5,949 nt of DNA from Candidatus Margulisiibacteriota bacterium (GTDB lineage Bacteria; Margulisbacteria; WOR-1; JAKLHX01): assembly GCA_022709925.1 (NCBI GenBank), contig JAKLHX010000075.1, positions 1-5,949 of the forward strand. Direction: 5' to 3'. The position numbers were made by a program, and so were the translations under genes. The stretch's first letter is position 1. Each line of letters opens with the position of its first letter. Positions 1 through 5,949 of the stretch are shown piece after piece. The notes under the pieces were generated by a model. The model made no database searches. It saw nothing but the letters and a program-made list of their open reading frames with translations, and was not told the origin of the DNA.

Positions 1-507
1 TCCCTTGAGATATCCCCGCAGGCCAAGCTCATCGTAAGATCGCCTAAAAAAGCGGACAAAGCATTTGTCCGCGCTTTTATAGAAGCAAAAAAAACGTGGA
101 TCGAAAAGAAAAAGACCATGCGGATAAGACAACTTGAAGACCTCTCAATGATAGACTGCATAACCTTCTCTAAAGAAGACAAGGAAGAAGCCGCCCGCAT
201 CATAAAAGAAAGGCTTGACCTGTATTCTTTAAAGATGGGGATCGAATATGACTCCTTCAGGATATCAAGCGCGAGAAAAAGATGGGGAACCTGCTGCAGG
301 CGGGCAGACATAAAGATAAACTGGAAACTGGCAAAAGCCAAAGACACGGTCCTGGACTACGTCGTCGTCCATGAGTTGGCCCATATAAGGGAAAAGAACC
401 ATTCTAAAAAGTTCTGGGCGTTGGTGGAACGAACGCTTCCCGACCATAAAGACCGCAGAAAATGGCTTAAAGAATACGGCTACAGATTACAGGCTCAATA
501 CAATTAG
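1..507 (+). CDS. YgjP/DUF45-family zinc metallopeptidase, 5' end outside window
   Basis: Probable zinc-dependent metallopeptidase of the YgjP-like (DUF45, SprT/M48-related) family; its physiological substrate is not established. The frame is open from base 1, giving 168 visible residues; family members are usually about 230-240 long, so roughly 65-75 N-terminal residues are missing. The ATG at 118 is internal: the codons before it encode family-like sequence (AFIEAKKTWIEKKK). Visible landmarks, numbered from base 1, are the RWGTC motif (about residues 94-98), DYVVVHELAH with the HExxH zinc/catalytic motif at 124-128 (bases 370-384), and a third likely zinc ligand in NHSKKFW (His134), giving HExxHx5H. 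No signal peptide can be judged without the true start. It ends in TAG 11 bp before the convergent gene's stop codon. The family call is strong and the active site looks intact; the biological role is unknown. Confidence 0.9.
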   Translation, partial: SLEISPQAKLIVRSPKKADKAFVRAFIEAKKTWIEKKKTMRIRQLEDLSMIDCITFSKEDKEEAARIIKERLDLYSLKMGIEYDSFRISSARKRWGTCCRRADIKINWKLAKAKDTVLDYVVVHELAHIREKNHSKKFWALVERTLPDHKDRRKWLKEYGYRLQAQYN

Positions 508-518
508 CGCCTCACGAC

Positions 519-1457
519 CTATTCAAAAGTCCAAAGATATCCGGTCTTCTCCGGCTCAAAGAAACTCCTGCCGATCATGACGCTCTGCCTTGTCGAAAGA
601 AAACTGCCGTCCGGAGACATTTTGGATATGGAAACCGCATGAGAGCCGTCAAAAGCCTCATACGGACTGATGTCGAACAATCTGGGGAACATTTCAGCCC
701 AGAAGGGAAAGCGCACATCCGATTCGGTCGACGCATAAAACGTGCCCCCCACCCTAAGAGAAACCGGTTTTATCTTGGCGACCATTCCATAAAGTGAATG
801 CATCTCGCCCGGCAGCCGAAGCATCAAGTCTACTGAAAAAGGATGCGTGGCCGCATCTTCCAGACAAGCCTGCACATTCAGGGATATACGTCTTTCTTCC
901 GAGACCATAAAAGGTTCGCTGCCGATCATAAATACATTTGCAAGATTTATGACCGCCATTTTTTCTGTTGGCCCAGATATTCCGGCCCAAACACAAACCC
1001 AGTTGACAGGGATCTTATTGCTTTCTTTCATACACCAGACATCCATATGGGTGTTTGGCATAAAATGTCCGATCGTTGATCTTTTTTGTAGCCTGTATAA
1101 AAGTTCGTCCGCAAGGCCAAAGGAAGGAAGATCCACACATTTCGTCGGATCATCACCGACACTGCCCGGAAGGGCCCTTATTCCGCCGTCAAGAGTCCTG
1201 ACCTCCGCACCGATCAAGCATACAGGACTTGTCTCTTCAACGAGAGAAGAAGTATTCTTAAGTCGAGTGCTAAAAAATCTGCGCCCGTCATTATTTAGAG
1301 GCGTCAAGGTGACCGGACTTCTCAAAAAATCACTGGCAAACTCCGCAACATCAAAACGCCTTCCTTGGATATCAAATGTCTTTGGAGCCCTGGCAAGCGA
1401 ACCCATCATACCTACAGGCCTTGCCCCCGGCAACAATCTTTCGACTGCTTTAATCAC
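519..1457 (-). CDS. Uncharacterised 312-residue soluble protein
   Basis: I do not recognise this protein and assign no function. The start is GTG at 1457-1455, preceded at 7 nt by AGAGGG, with an in-frame TAA further upstream and no better start; the stop is TAG. No hydrophobic stretch long enough for a membrane helix and no signal peptide is evident, so it is probably cytoplasmic. The N-terminus (MIKAVERLLPGARPVGMMGS) is followed by a mixed alpha/beta-looking chain with several tryptophans, notably NWVCVWAG near residue 155 and PFWAEMFPRLFDISPYEAF near 255-275, and five scattered cysteines with no CxxC pair. Lysine is only about 4-5% of residues, clearly lower than in the other genes here, and arginine exceeds it. 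A 255-codon antisense frame overlaps it, but the Shine-Dalgarno, balanced composition and sensible stop favour this strand. It stands alone: convergent with the peptidase gene and divergent from the AsmA gene. Confidence 0.75.
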   Translation of the reverse strand: MIKAVERLLPGARPVGMMGSLARAPKTFDIQGRRFDVAEFASDFLRSPVTLTPLNNDGRRFFSTRLKNTSSLVEETSPVCLIGAEVRTLDGGIRALPGSVGDDPTKCVDLPSFGLADELLYRLQKRSTIGHFMPNTHMDVWCMKESNKIPVNWVCVWAGISGPTEKMAVINLANVFMIGSEPFMVSEERRISLNVQACLEDAATHPFSVDLMLRLPGEMHSLYGMVAKIKPVSLRVGGTFYASTESDVRFPFWAEMFPRLFDISPYEAFDGSHAVSISKMSPDGSFLSTRQSVMIGRSFFEPEKTGYLWTFE

Positions 1458-1464
1458 AATATTT

Positions 1465-1470
1465 CCCTCT
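1465..1470 (-). promoter_or_regulatory. Shine-Dalgarno of the minus-strand gene
   Basis: On the minus strand this reads AGAGGG, 7 nt before the GTG at 1457-1455. It is the strongest ribosome-binding site in the window. It decides both the start and the coding strand of the uncharacterised gene. Confidence 0.7.
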
Positions 1471-1492
1471 TTATTTATTTGTCTTACGGTAT

Positions 1493-1498
1493 ATTATC
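1493..1498 (-). promoter_or_regulatory. Possible -10 box for the minus-strand gene
   Basis: On the minus strand this reads GATAAT, one mismatch from TATAAT. It would place the transcription start near 1486 and give a leader of about 29 nt that contains the Shine-Dalgarno. No convincing -35 lies 16-18 bp upstream, so this is tentative. Confidence 0.3.
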
Positions 1499-1548
1499 GG
1501 ACAGATTTTGAAAAAATCCCACGATTTGCGGCATTGCCCCATAAAAAC

Positions 1549-1572
1549 GACCCGAGATCACGGGGTCAGACC
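1549..1572. repeat. REP-like palindromic motif containing GGGGTCAGACC
   Basis: GACCC (1549-1553) is complementary to GGGTC (1563-1567) across a 9-nt loop, and GGTCAGACC (1564-1572) is itself a perfect inverted repeat around a central A. The two pairings share bases 1564-1567 and so exclude each other. From memory, GGGGTCAGACC resembles short dispersed elements seen in many bacterial genomes and linked to REP-associated (IS200-like) tyrosine transposases. Only one copy is visible and no transposase lies in the window. It sits between the divergent genes, ending about 24 bp before the -10 box of the AsmA gene, so an operator is an alternative reading. Confidence 0.4.
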
Positions 1573-1595
1573 GTCTTAAATCCACTCCCGGATTG

Positions 1596-1604
1596 TGCTA
1601 AAAT
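1596..1604 (+). promoter_or_regulatory. Extended -10 promoter element of the AsmA-family gene
   Basis: TGCTAAAAT is an extended -10 (TGn then TAAAAT, one mismatch from TATAAT). It ends 6 nt before the ATG at 1611. Initiation the usual 6-7 nt downstream would fall on or next to the start codon, giving a leaderless mRNA. There is no strong -35, as is common for extended -10 promoters, and no Shine-Dalgarno before this ATG. Confidence 0.5.
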
Positions 1605-1610
1605 ACTCCC

Positions 1611-3431
1611 ATGAAAAACATATTTAAATGGGCTGGGATCGCGCTCGCGTCGGGAGCAGCATTGGTCGTCATCGCATCCGTAGTATTGGCAATGTTCCTG
1701 CCTCTTGACAAGATAAAGGACTTTGCCGCGGCAGAAATGTCGAAAACGCTCCACCGGGAAGTAAAAATAGAAAAAGCATCCTTTAATATCTTCACAGGGA
1801 TAAAGCTGGAGAAGATATCAATTTCAGAAAGGCGAAATGACGCGAAAAGACATTTCATTTCAGCCGACGCCATCGAGCTCCACTACGATCTCTGGCCTCT
1901 GCTTCAGAGAAAGCTTGTCATAAAAAAGGCCGGACTGGCAAAGCCCGAGATATTCATAGAAAAACTTCCGTCCGGCGAGTTCAACTTTTCCGACCTTTTG
2001 GCCCCGCAGAAGAAAGAAGATAAGAAACCCGGCGAAAAGACGGCCCTTCCATTTGAACTATTCATGGAAAGTTTTTACATCAGGGACGGAAAGATGGTCT
2101 ATGAGGATAAAGGAGCAGGGACCGCGTCTTCTATCAACGACTTCAACCTTTCCGTATCAGGCTTTGAGCTGGCGATGTCAAAACCGGTCGAGATAAAAGC
2201 CTCCTCTAACGTTGTCTACCAGGGAAAAACCGTGCCGATAGCTGTTTCCTGTAAGGCAAAGGCAGATCTCCAAAAAGAGACCGTTGTCCTGTCCCCTATT
2301 ACGCTGTCGATAGCAGGAGAAAGCGCCAACGCATCGCTAACCGCTTCGGGCTTTAAAAAAGGCCCCGACATCTCCCTGTCCCTGTCATCAAAAAAGATAT
2401 CAGTGGATCCGCTTTTATCCATATTCTCTTCGCCTGATAAAAAGACCGCAAAAAAGACCGATCTCACAAAGACCGTCGACCAATTGACGGCTTCCATCCC
2501 GAGAACCCTCAAAGCAAAAGCTGCTATCGACATATCAAATCTCACATTCCAGAATTTCACAGTGGACAAGATCGTATTGTCTGCGGGGATCACGAACAAA
2601 AATGCGACGCTCGACCTGAAAGAAATAAAGTTCTATGAAGGATCGCTGTCGGGAACAGCAAAAGCGAACCTGAACGTTCCCGGATTAGCCTACGAAGCTA
2701 AGGATATGAGGCTCAAGGGATTCAATGCTCATCCGTTCTCCAATTCGGTCATCGATACGTTCCTTACCAATTTGACCGACTATAAGGACCTTAAAAACAA
2801 GATATACGGAAAATTGGACATTATCGTTTCTTTAAGCGGTAGAGGCGTCGAACCAAAGACAATACTGAAAAATCTTACCGGAGACGCGAAGCTTTCACTG
2901 AAAAACGGCGAAATAAAAAGAACTAAGATACTGGCCTCCGTCGGGGACATAATAAAGTCAAATTCCCTCAAAGGGGACCTGAAGATCGGAGAGCTTATCG
3001 CTGACGCGGGCATAAAGAACGGCATCGTGAATATCAGAGACCTGGCTTTTGCGCACAACGACTTTAAGCTCAACTTTAAAGGCGGGATAGACCTAAACAG
3101 GCTGATATGGATAGCCGGCAACCGCCTGACACTATCCCTTGCACCACACGCCACAACGGGCCTGAGCAAGGAGTTCGAGCTTTTGCGGGACCCTTCGGGT
3201 TGGTTGGAGCTCACGTTTGAACTTACGGGAAGCCTTAAGCTCCCTATCCCCAAGCCTATCTTTGAAAAGCCGGTCGAGAACCTTAAAAAGAAGGTCGAGG
3301 AAAAAGCGACAAAGATAATAAACGAAGAAAAAGAAAAGGCAAAAACGGCCATAACCAACAAGGTCTCTGAAGAAGCAGAGCGTCTGAAAGAGGATGCGGC
3401 TAAAAAAATAAAAGAACTGATAAAATTTTGA
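1611..3431 (+). CDS. AsmA-family envelope protein
   Basis: 606-residue protein of the AsmA/YhdP/TamB-like class. These are inner-membrane-anchored periplasmic proteins; the better studied members form a lipid-binding beta groove and take part in phospholipid transport to, or homeostasis of, the outer membrane. One N-terminal membrane helix (about residues 5-30) precedes an AsmA N-terminal region with the typical TLHREVKIEKASFNIFTGIK and ELHYDLWPLLQRKLVIKK blocks (about 45-115). A long beta-rich middle follows, then an AsmA-like C-terminal region (about 420-530; LSLKNGEIKRTKILASVGDI). Residues 552-606 are almost entirely Lys, Glu and Ala and are predicted helical or coiled coil. The start is firm: TAA at 1599-1601 is in frame just upstream, and the next Met (residue 28) would delete the anchor. 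No Shine-Dalgarno is seen. Its stop overlaps the start of the hemolysin III gene, indicating an operon. Family confidence is high; the exact lipid or partner is unknown. Confidence 0.88.
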   Translation: MKNIFKWAGIALASGAALVVIASVVLAMFLPLDKIKDFAAAEMSKTLHREVKIEKASFNIFTGIKLEKISISERRNDAKRHFISADAIELHYDLWPLLQRKLVIKKAGLAKPEIFIEKLPSGEFNFSDLLAPQKKEDKKPGEKTALPFELFMESFYIRDGKMVYEDKGAGTASSINDFNLSVSGFELAMSKPVEIKASSNVVYQGKTVPIAVSCKAKADLQKETVVLSPITLSIAGESANASLTASGFKKGPDISLSLSSKKISVDPLLSIFSSPDKKTAKKTDLTKTVDQLTASIPRTLKAKAAIDISNLTFQNFTVDKIVLSAGITNKNATLDLKEIKFYEGSLSGTAKANLNVPGLAYEAKDMRLKGFNAHPFSNSVIDTFLTNLTDYKDLKNKIYGKLDIIVSLSGRGVEPKTILKNLTGDAKLSLKNGEIKRTKILASVGDIIKSNSLKGDLKIGELIADAGIKNGIVNIRDLAFAHNDFKLNFKGGIDLNRLIWIAGNRLTLSLAPHATTGLSKEFELLRDPSGWLELTFELTGSLKLPIPKPIFEKPVENLKKKVEEKATKIINEEKEKAKTAITNKVSEEAERLKEDAAKKIKELIKF

Positions 3432-4075
3432 CGAGGTTTTCTCCTATAAAACTCAAGGACCCTTTGTCCGGAGCTTTGCATTTCTTAGGCGCCGCGCTTT
3501 CCGTAGCGGCACTGGTGTTGCTGATATTGGCGGGATATGGGGACCCATGGAGAACAGTTTCATTCTCCATATACGGAGCGACACTTATAATTCTTTACTC
3601 TTTCAGCACTCTATACCATTGGCTCCCGCAAGAGGCAGGAGGTAAAGACCAGCTGTTCAGGAAATTGGACCACTTGTCGATCTATCTTCTGATAGCCGGG
3701 ACCTATACGCCGTTCTGCCTCGTCACCATGAGAGGTCCATGGGGATGGTCGCTGTTCGGCATTATATGGGGGCTGGCCATTACGGGGATATTGGTGCAAT
3801 CGGTATATATAAATGTAAAGAGATGGATAACGACCCTTATATATGTAGGAATGGGATGGATGGTCCTGATAGCGCTAAACCCTTTGCTTGAGGCGCTTCC
3901 GCTGAACGGGGTCTATCTCCTTATAGCAGGAGGCCTGTCCTATTCCATCGGGGGGATCGTATATGCCGTTAAGAGACCGAATTTTTCAAAGCATTTCGGG
4001 TTCCATGAGCTTTGGCATATATTCGTGCTCGCTGGATCTTTGTTCCATTTTCTATGTGTCCTGATATTCGTCTAA
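3428..4075 (+). CDS. trhA: Hemolysin III / TrhA family membrane protein
   Basis: 215-residue seven-helix integral inner-membrane protein of the hemolysin III (YqfA/TrhA, PAQR-like) family. Despite the name most members are not toxins; they are related to eukaryotic adiponectin/progestin receptors and have been linked to membrane energetics and lipid fluidity. All expected metal-site residues are visible: S60-TLY-H64 (SxxxH), D81 in DHLSIYLLIAGTYTPF, and H193-ELW-H197 (HxxxH) near the C-terminus. The N-terminal LKDPLSGALHFLGAALS block is also typical, and the length is normal. The start is TTG at 3428, sharing TTGA with the AsmA stop codon. A later TTG at 3464 would remove the conserved KDP segment, so it is less likely. 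No strong Shine-Dalgarno precedes the start, so expression probably depends on coupling to AsmA translation. The stop is TAA. The symbol is a family name; orthology with E. coli TrhA is not shown. Confidence 0.93.
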   Translation: MTRFSPIKLKDPLSGALHFLGAALSVAALVLLILAGYGDPWRTVSFSIYGATLIILYSFSTLYHWLPQEAGGKDQLFRKLDHLSIYLLIAGTYTPFCLVTMRGPWGWSLFGIIWGLAITGILVQSVYINVKRWITTLIYVGMGWMVLIALNPLLEALPLNGVYLLIAGGLSYSIGGIVYAVKRPNFSKHFGFHELWHIFVLAGSLFHFLCVLIFV

Positions 4076-4080
4076 CAAAT

Positions 4081-4095
4081 AAAAGAACTTCTTTT
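4081..4095. promoter_or_regulatory. 15-bp perfect palindrome, possible operator
   Basis: AAAAGAA-C-TTCTTTT is a perfect 7+1+7 inverted repeat just after the hemolysin III stop codon and 4 bp before a TATAAT box. It would lie in the spacer between -35 and -10, a common place for a repressor site. It is A/T-rich with almost no loop and no U-run after a stable stem, so it is a poor intrinsic terminator. Chance in A-rich sequence is a real alternative. Confidence 0.3.
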
Positions 4096-4099
4096 GCAT

Positions 4100-4105
4100 T
4101 ATAAT
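4100..4105 (+). promoter_or_regulatory. Consensus -10 box (TATAAT) before the glycosyltransferase gene
   Basis: An exact TATAAT lies in the 39-bp gap after the hemolysin III gene. Initiation about 7 nt downstream (near 4112) would leave only a few bases before the ATG at 4115. The best 17-bp-spaced -35 (4077-4082, AAATAA) is very poor. Together with the gap this suggests a separate promoter for the glycosyltransferase genes, but the box may be fortuitous because AAGG (4106-4109) can act as a Shine-Dalgarno in a longer transcript. Confidence 0.4.
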
Positions 4106-4114
4106 AAGGTATCT

Positions 4115-5428
4115 ATGCTTCGAATAATCCGGCTTATTAAAAAAGCGATCAAACATCTCAACGAAAACGGGACAAAAGAAACGGCACGGAAAACCGTCCG
4201 CAAGATCAAGGGACGACTTAATAAAAGACCGCCGTCCGGACATATCAAGGCGCAACCCTTACAGGCGAACCGTCTTTTTTGGGAAAAATTCAACCACATA
4301 CAACCGGTCAAGCATATTGACGTTAGCAGGGACAAGCCACGCTTCAACATGGTAACAGACTGTCTCTCAAGCTGGAACTTGTTCGGCGGGGTCGCGACCG
4401 CGATAATATTGTCCACCATATTCGCTAAAAAGACAGGGATGCCTCTGCGCATCATCACGCGCTACGCGGAAAACAATCCGAAGGACTATTTTGACTTCAT
4501 AGACTTTCTAAAGCTCGACAGGCCTGAGAACGTCGAGTTCTATTCCGACCACGAACGCAGCTATAAACAGAACATATATAAACTTGAGGTGTCAAAGAAC
4601 GACATATTCATGTCCACATCCTGGTGGACGACCAGGGCCATAAAGAGCGCGAACAGGCGCGATCGCTGTTTTTACCTGCTGCAAGAAACGGAATATGCCT
4701 TCTATCCCAACGGGGACGACCAGTCCTTCTGCCGGGAGATATTGGACGACGAATCAGTAGATTACATAATAAATTCGAAACTGCTCCACGACCATTATGT
4801 CCTCAACGGATTTAAAAACATCGCAAAGAACAGCACTTACTTCGAGCCCGCGTTCCCGAAACACATCTACTTCCCCGGCGAAGATTCCTTTAAGAGCAAA
4901 TCTAAAAAGAAATTGTTCTTCTACTCCAGGCCGAACAATCCCAGGAATCTTTTTTATCGGGGAATGAAACTCATCGATGACGGATTCAGGACCGGGATAT
5001 TGGACAAAGACAGCTGGGATATCTATTTCGCCGGAGAAAGAACTCCTGACCTGGTATTTTGCAACGGAACGGCACCTATACAACTCGGAAAACTTGGATT
5101 GAAGGAATATGCCGATTTCATCCGGACCGTAGATATCGGCATATGCCTCATGTACACTCCACACCCGAGCTATCCGCCTTTGGATGTTGCATCTTCCGGC
5201 GGTATCGTACTTACCAACAGGTACGGGAACAAACAACAAATGGATTATTCGGAGAACATCATCTGCGGGGATCTGGAGGGGCTCGGAATGATGGATGGCC
5301 TTGATAAATGCGTAAAGCTGGCCCAAGACCCTGTTTTGCGCAAAAAAAACTACCTCAACAACAAAATAAGCACGGACTGGGAAAGCAGTCTTGCGGACAC
5401 TCTCGACTCTATGTCCAAAAGGATATAA
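4115..5428 (+). CDS. WsaF-like GT-B glycosyltransferase
   Basis: 437-residue probable cytoplasmic glycosyltransferase resembling the WsaF family (rhamnosyltransferases such as the Geobacillus S-layer glycan enzyme; GT-B fold, GT4-like), expected to add a sugar, perhaps rhamnose, to a growing surface glycan. A basic N-terminal extension (about 1-70) precedes the first Rossmann domain, which begins near TDCLSSWNLFGGVATA (81-96) and carries STSWWTT (168-174) and YLLQETEYAFYPNG (187-200). The second domain has LFFYSRPNNPRNLFYRG (267-283), DIGICLMYTPHPSYPPLD (340-357) and ASSGGIVLTNRYGNKQ (359-374), the usual nucleotide-sugar-binding area. No transmembrane segment is seen. I chose ATG 4115 because AAGG lies 5 nt before it; an in-frame TTG at 4094 would add seven residues. 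Another glycosyltransferase follows after 8 bp, suggesting a polysaccharide operon. Fold and family are fairly certain; donor and acceptor are inferred only. Confidence 0.87.
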   Translation: MLRIIRLIKKAIKHLNENGTKETARKTVRKIKGRLNKRPPSGHIKAQPLQANRLFWEKFNHIQPVKHIDVSRDKPRFNMVTDCLSSWNLFGGVATAIILSTIFAKKTGMPLRIITRYAENNPKDYFDFIDFLKLDRPENVEFYSDHERSYKQNIYKLEVSKNDIFMSTSWWTTRAIKSANRRDRCFYLLQETEYAFYPNGDDQSFCREILDDESVDYIINSKLLHDHYVLNGFKNIAKNSTYFEPAFPKHIYFPGEDSFKSKSKKKLFFYSRPNNPRNLFYRGMKLIDDGFRTGILDKDSWDIYFAGERTPDLVFCNGTAPIQLGKLGLKEYADFIRTVDIGICLMYTPHPSYPPLDVASSGGIVLTNRYGNKQQMDYSENIICGDLEGLGMMDGLDKCVKLAQDPVLRKKNYLNNKISTDWESSLADTLDSMSKRI

Positions 5429-5436
5429 AAAATAAA

Positions 5437-5949
5437 ATGTACCGCTTAAGCACGGCAACGCCCACACACAAAGGTCCATGGGACATCCCTTTTGAGGACA
5501 GGATGGCGGACGCGTTAAACGCCAAGGAATGCGGCAAAGAACTGATCGTATATATATGCGAAAAATACGACAGGAACACCCCCAGATACAGGGCTTATAA
5601 CATGTGCCAGGCTTTATTAAAAAGCGGGGCCTGGCACGGCATATATATTTTTGAGGACGAACTGCCGCGCGCAGAAGAACACATAAAGCTTTTTAAGATC
5701 ATGATCATCGTCAGATATCCTTGGTCGGAAGCATTGAGAGATCTCGTTGTCAAAGCCAAACAACATGCCATACGTGTAGGATTTGATATCGACGACCTTA
5801 TCTACGACGAGAAATATATCTGCGATGTCCATGTCGGCGATGCTATTCTGATCAATCCCATGCTGGATTTCAGCGAGATCGTCCTCAAACGCAGCCCGGA
5901 AGAGATTCGTCTAAAATATCAGGCCAAAGCTCAAAGTTATGTCGATCTG
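5437..5949 (+). CDS. Glycosyltransferase-like protein, 3' end outside window
   Basis: The frame runs open from ATG 5437 to the window edge, giving 171 residues with no stop. It begins 8 bp after the preceding glycosyltransferase stop, and AAGGA (5419-5423) lies upstream at a rather long 13-nt spacing. The visible part looks like the N-terminal Rossmann domain of a GT-B glycosyltransferase: strand LIVYICEKYD (36-45), then TPRYRAYNMCQALLKSGAW (48-66), IIVRYPWSEALRDLVVKAK (90-108) and the VGFDIDDLIYDEKY block (114-127). From memory, this FDIDDL block and the RYR..N pattern are typical of glycosyltransferases in surface-glycan clusters and of rhamnan-type synthesis proteins. The C-terminal donor-binding domain is not visible, so sugar specificity and enzyme class cannot be stated. 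Adjacency to a WsaF-like gene supports a role in the same glycan pathway. Confidence 0.75.
   Translation, partial: MYRLSTATPTHKGPWDIPFEDRMADALNAKECGKELIVYICEKYDRNTPRYRAYNMCQALLKSGAWHGIYIFEDELPRAEEHIKLFKIMIIVRYPWSEALRDLVVKAKQHAIRVGFDIDDLIYDEKYICDVHVGDAILINPMLDFSEIVLKRSPEEIRLKYQAKAQSYVDL

Noticed and set aside
118..120. ATG 118 as the start of the metallopeptidase
   Set aside because: The frame is open to base 1 and the upstream codons encode family-like sequence, so the gene begins outside the window.
1504..1518. GATTTT/AAAATC inverted repeat in the intergenic region
   Set aside because: Six A/T-rich pairs with a 3-nt loop are expected by chance in this composition, and they coincide with no other signal.
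847..1614. 255-codon open frame on the + strand, antisense to the uncharacterised minus gene
   Set aside because: It is Ser/Pro/Leu-rich with no recognisable motif, has no good ribosome-binding site, and runs into the start of the AsmA gene. The minus frame is longer and has AGAGGG correctly spaced from its start.
2780..3481. 233-codon minus-strand frame opposite the AsmA and hemolysin III genes
   Set aside because: It is a Ser/Phe-rich shadow of two well-supported genes; lysine-rich AAA/AAG coding reads as Phe/Leu on the complement.
4081..4095. Intrinsic terminator for the AsmA-hemolysin III operon
   Set aside because: The stem is A/T only apart from one G-C pair, the loop is too small at full pairing, and only a short T stretch, itself part of the arm, is present.
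4754..5479. 241-codon minus-strand frame opposite the WsaF-like gene
   Set aside because: The + strand carries clear GT-B glycosyltransferase motifs throughout this stretch; the minus product shows none.

Overview
The window looks like chromosomal DNA from a diderm (Gram-negative-type) bacterium of moderate G+C. Coding is dense. Most genes are lysine-rich and use ATA, AGA and AGG codons freely. An AsmA-family envelope protein points to an outer membrane. The overall style resembles uncultured candidate-phylum genomes (Saganbacteria/WOR-1, Omnitrophota and similar), but this is an impression from codon style and gene content; no marker gene is present to settle it.

Layout. (1) 1-507, + strand: 3' part of a YgjP/DUF45-type zinc metallopeptidase whose start lies outside the window. 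(2) 519-1457, - strand: a 312-residue soluble protein I do not recognise, convergent with gene 1 and separated from it by only 11 bp. (3) 1458-1610: a 153-bp divergent intergenic region with a Shine-Dalgarno and possible -10 for the minus gene, a GGGGTCAGACC palindromic motif resembling dispersed REP-type elements, and an extended -10 almost touching the ATG of the next gene. (4) 1611-3431, +: AsmA-family protein with an N-terminal membrane anchor and a charged helical tail. (5) 3428-4075, +: hemolysin III/TrhA (PAQR-like) seven-helix membrane protein, starting at a TTG that overlaps the AsmA stop codon. (6) 4115-5428, +: WsaF-like GT-B glycosyltransferase. (7) 5437 to the window end, +: a second glycosyltransferase-like protein, cut off by the window edge.

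How they work together. Genes 4 and 5 form a translationally coupled envelope pair: AsmA proteins are linked to lipid transport and outer-membrane homeostasis, and TrhA proteins to membrane energetics and lipid fluidity. Genes 6 and 7 look like the beginning of a surface-polysaccharide or S-layer-glycan cluster running out of the right end, probably with its own promoter at about 4100. The main unknowns are the minus-strand protein and the two start sites (1611 and 4115) where a -10-like box lies so near the ATG that the mRNA would be leaderless or nearly so. I found no RNA gene, CRISPR array, insertion sequence or convincing intrinsic terminator, and no clear evidence of a new multi-gene system.
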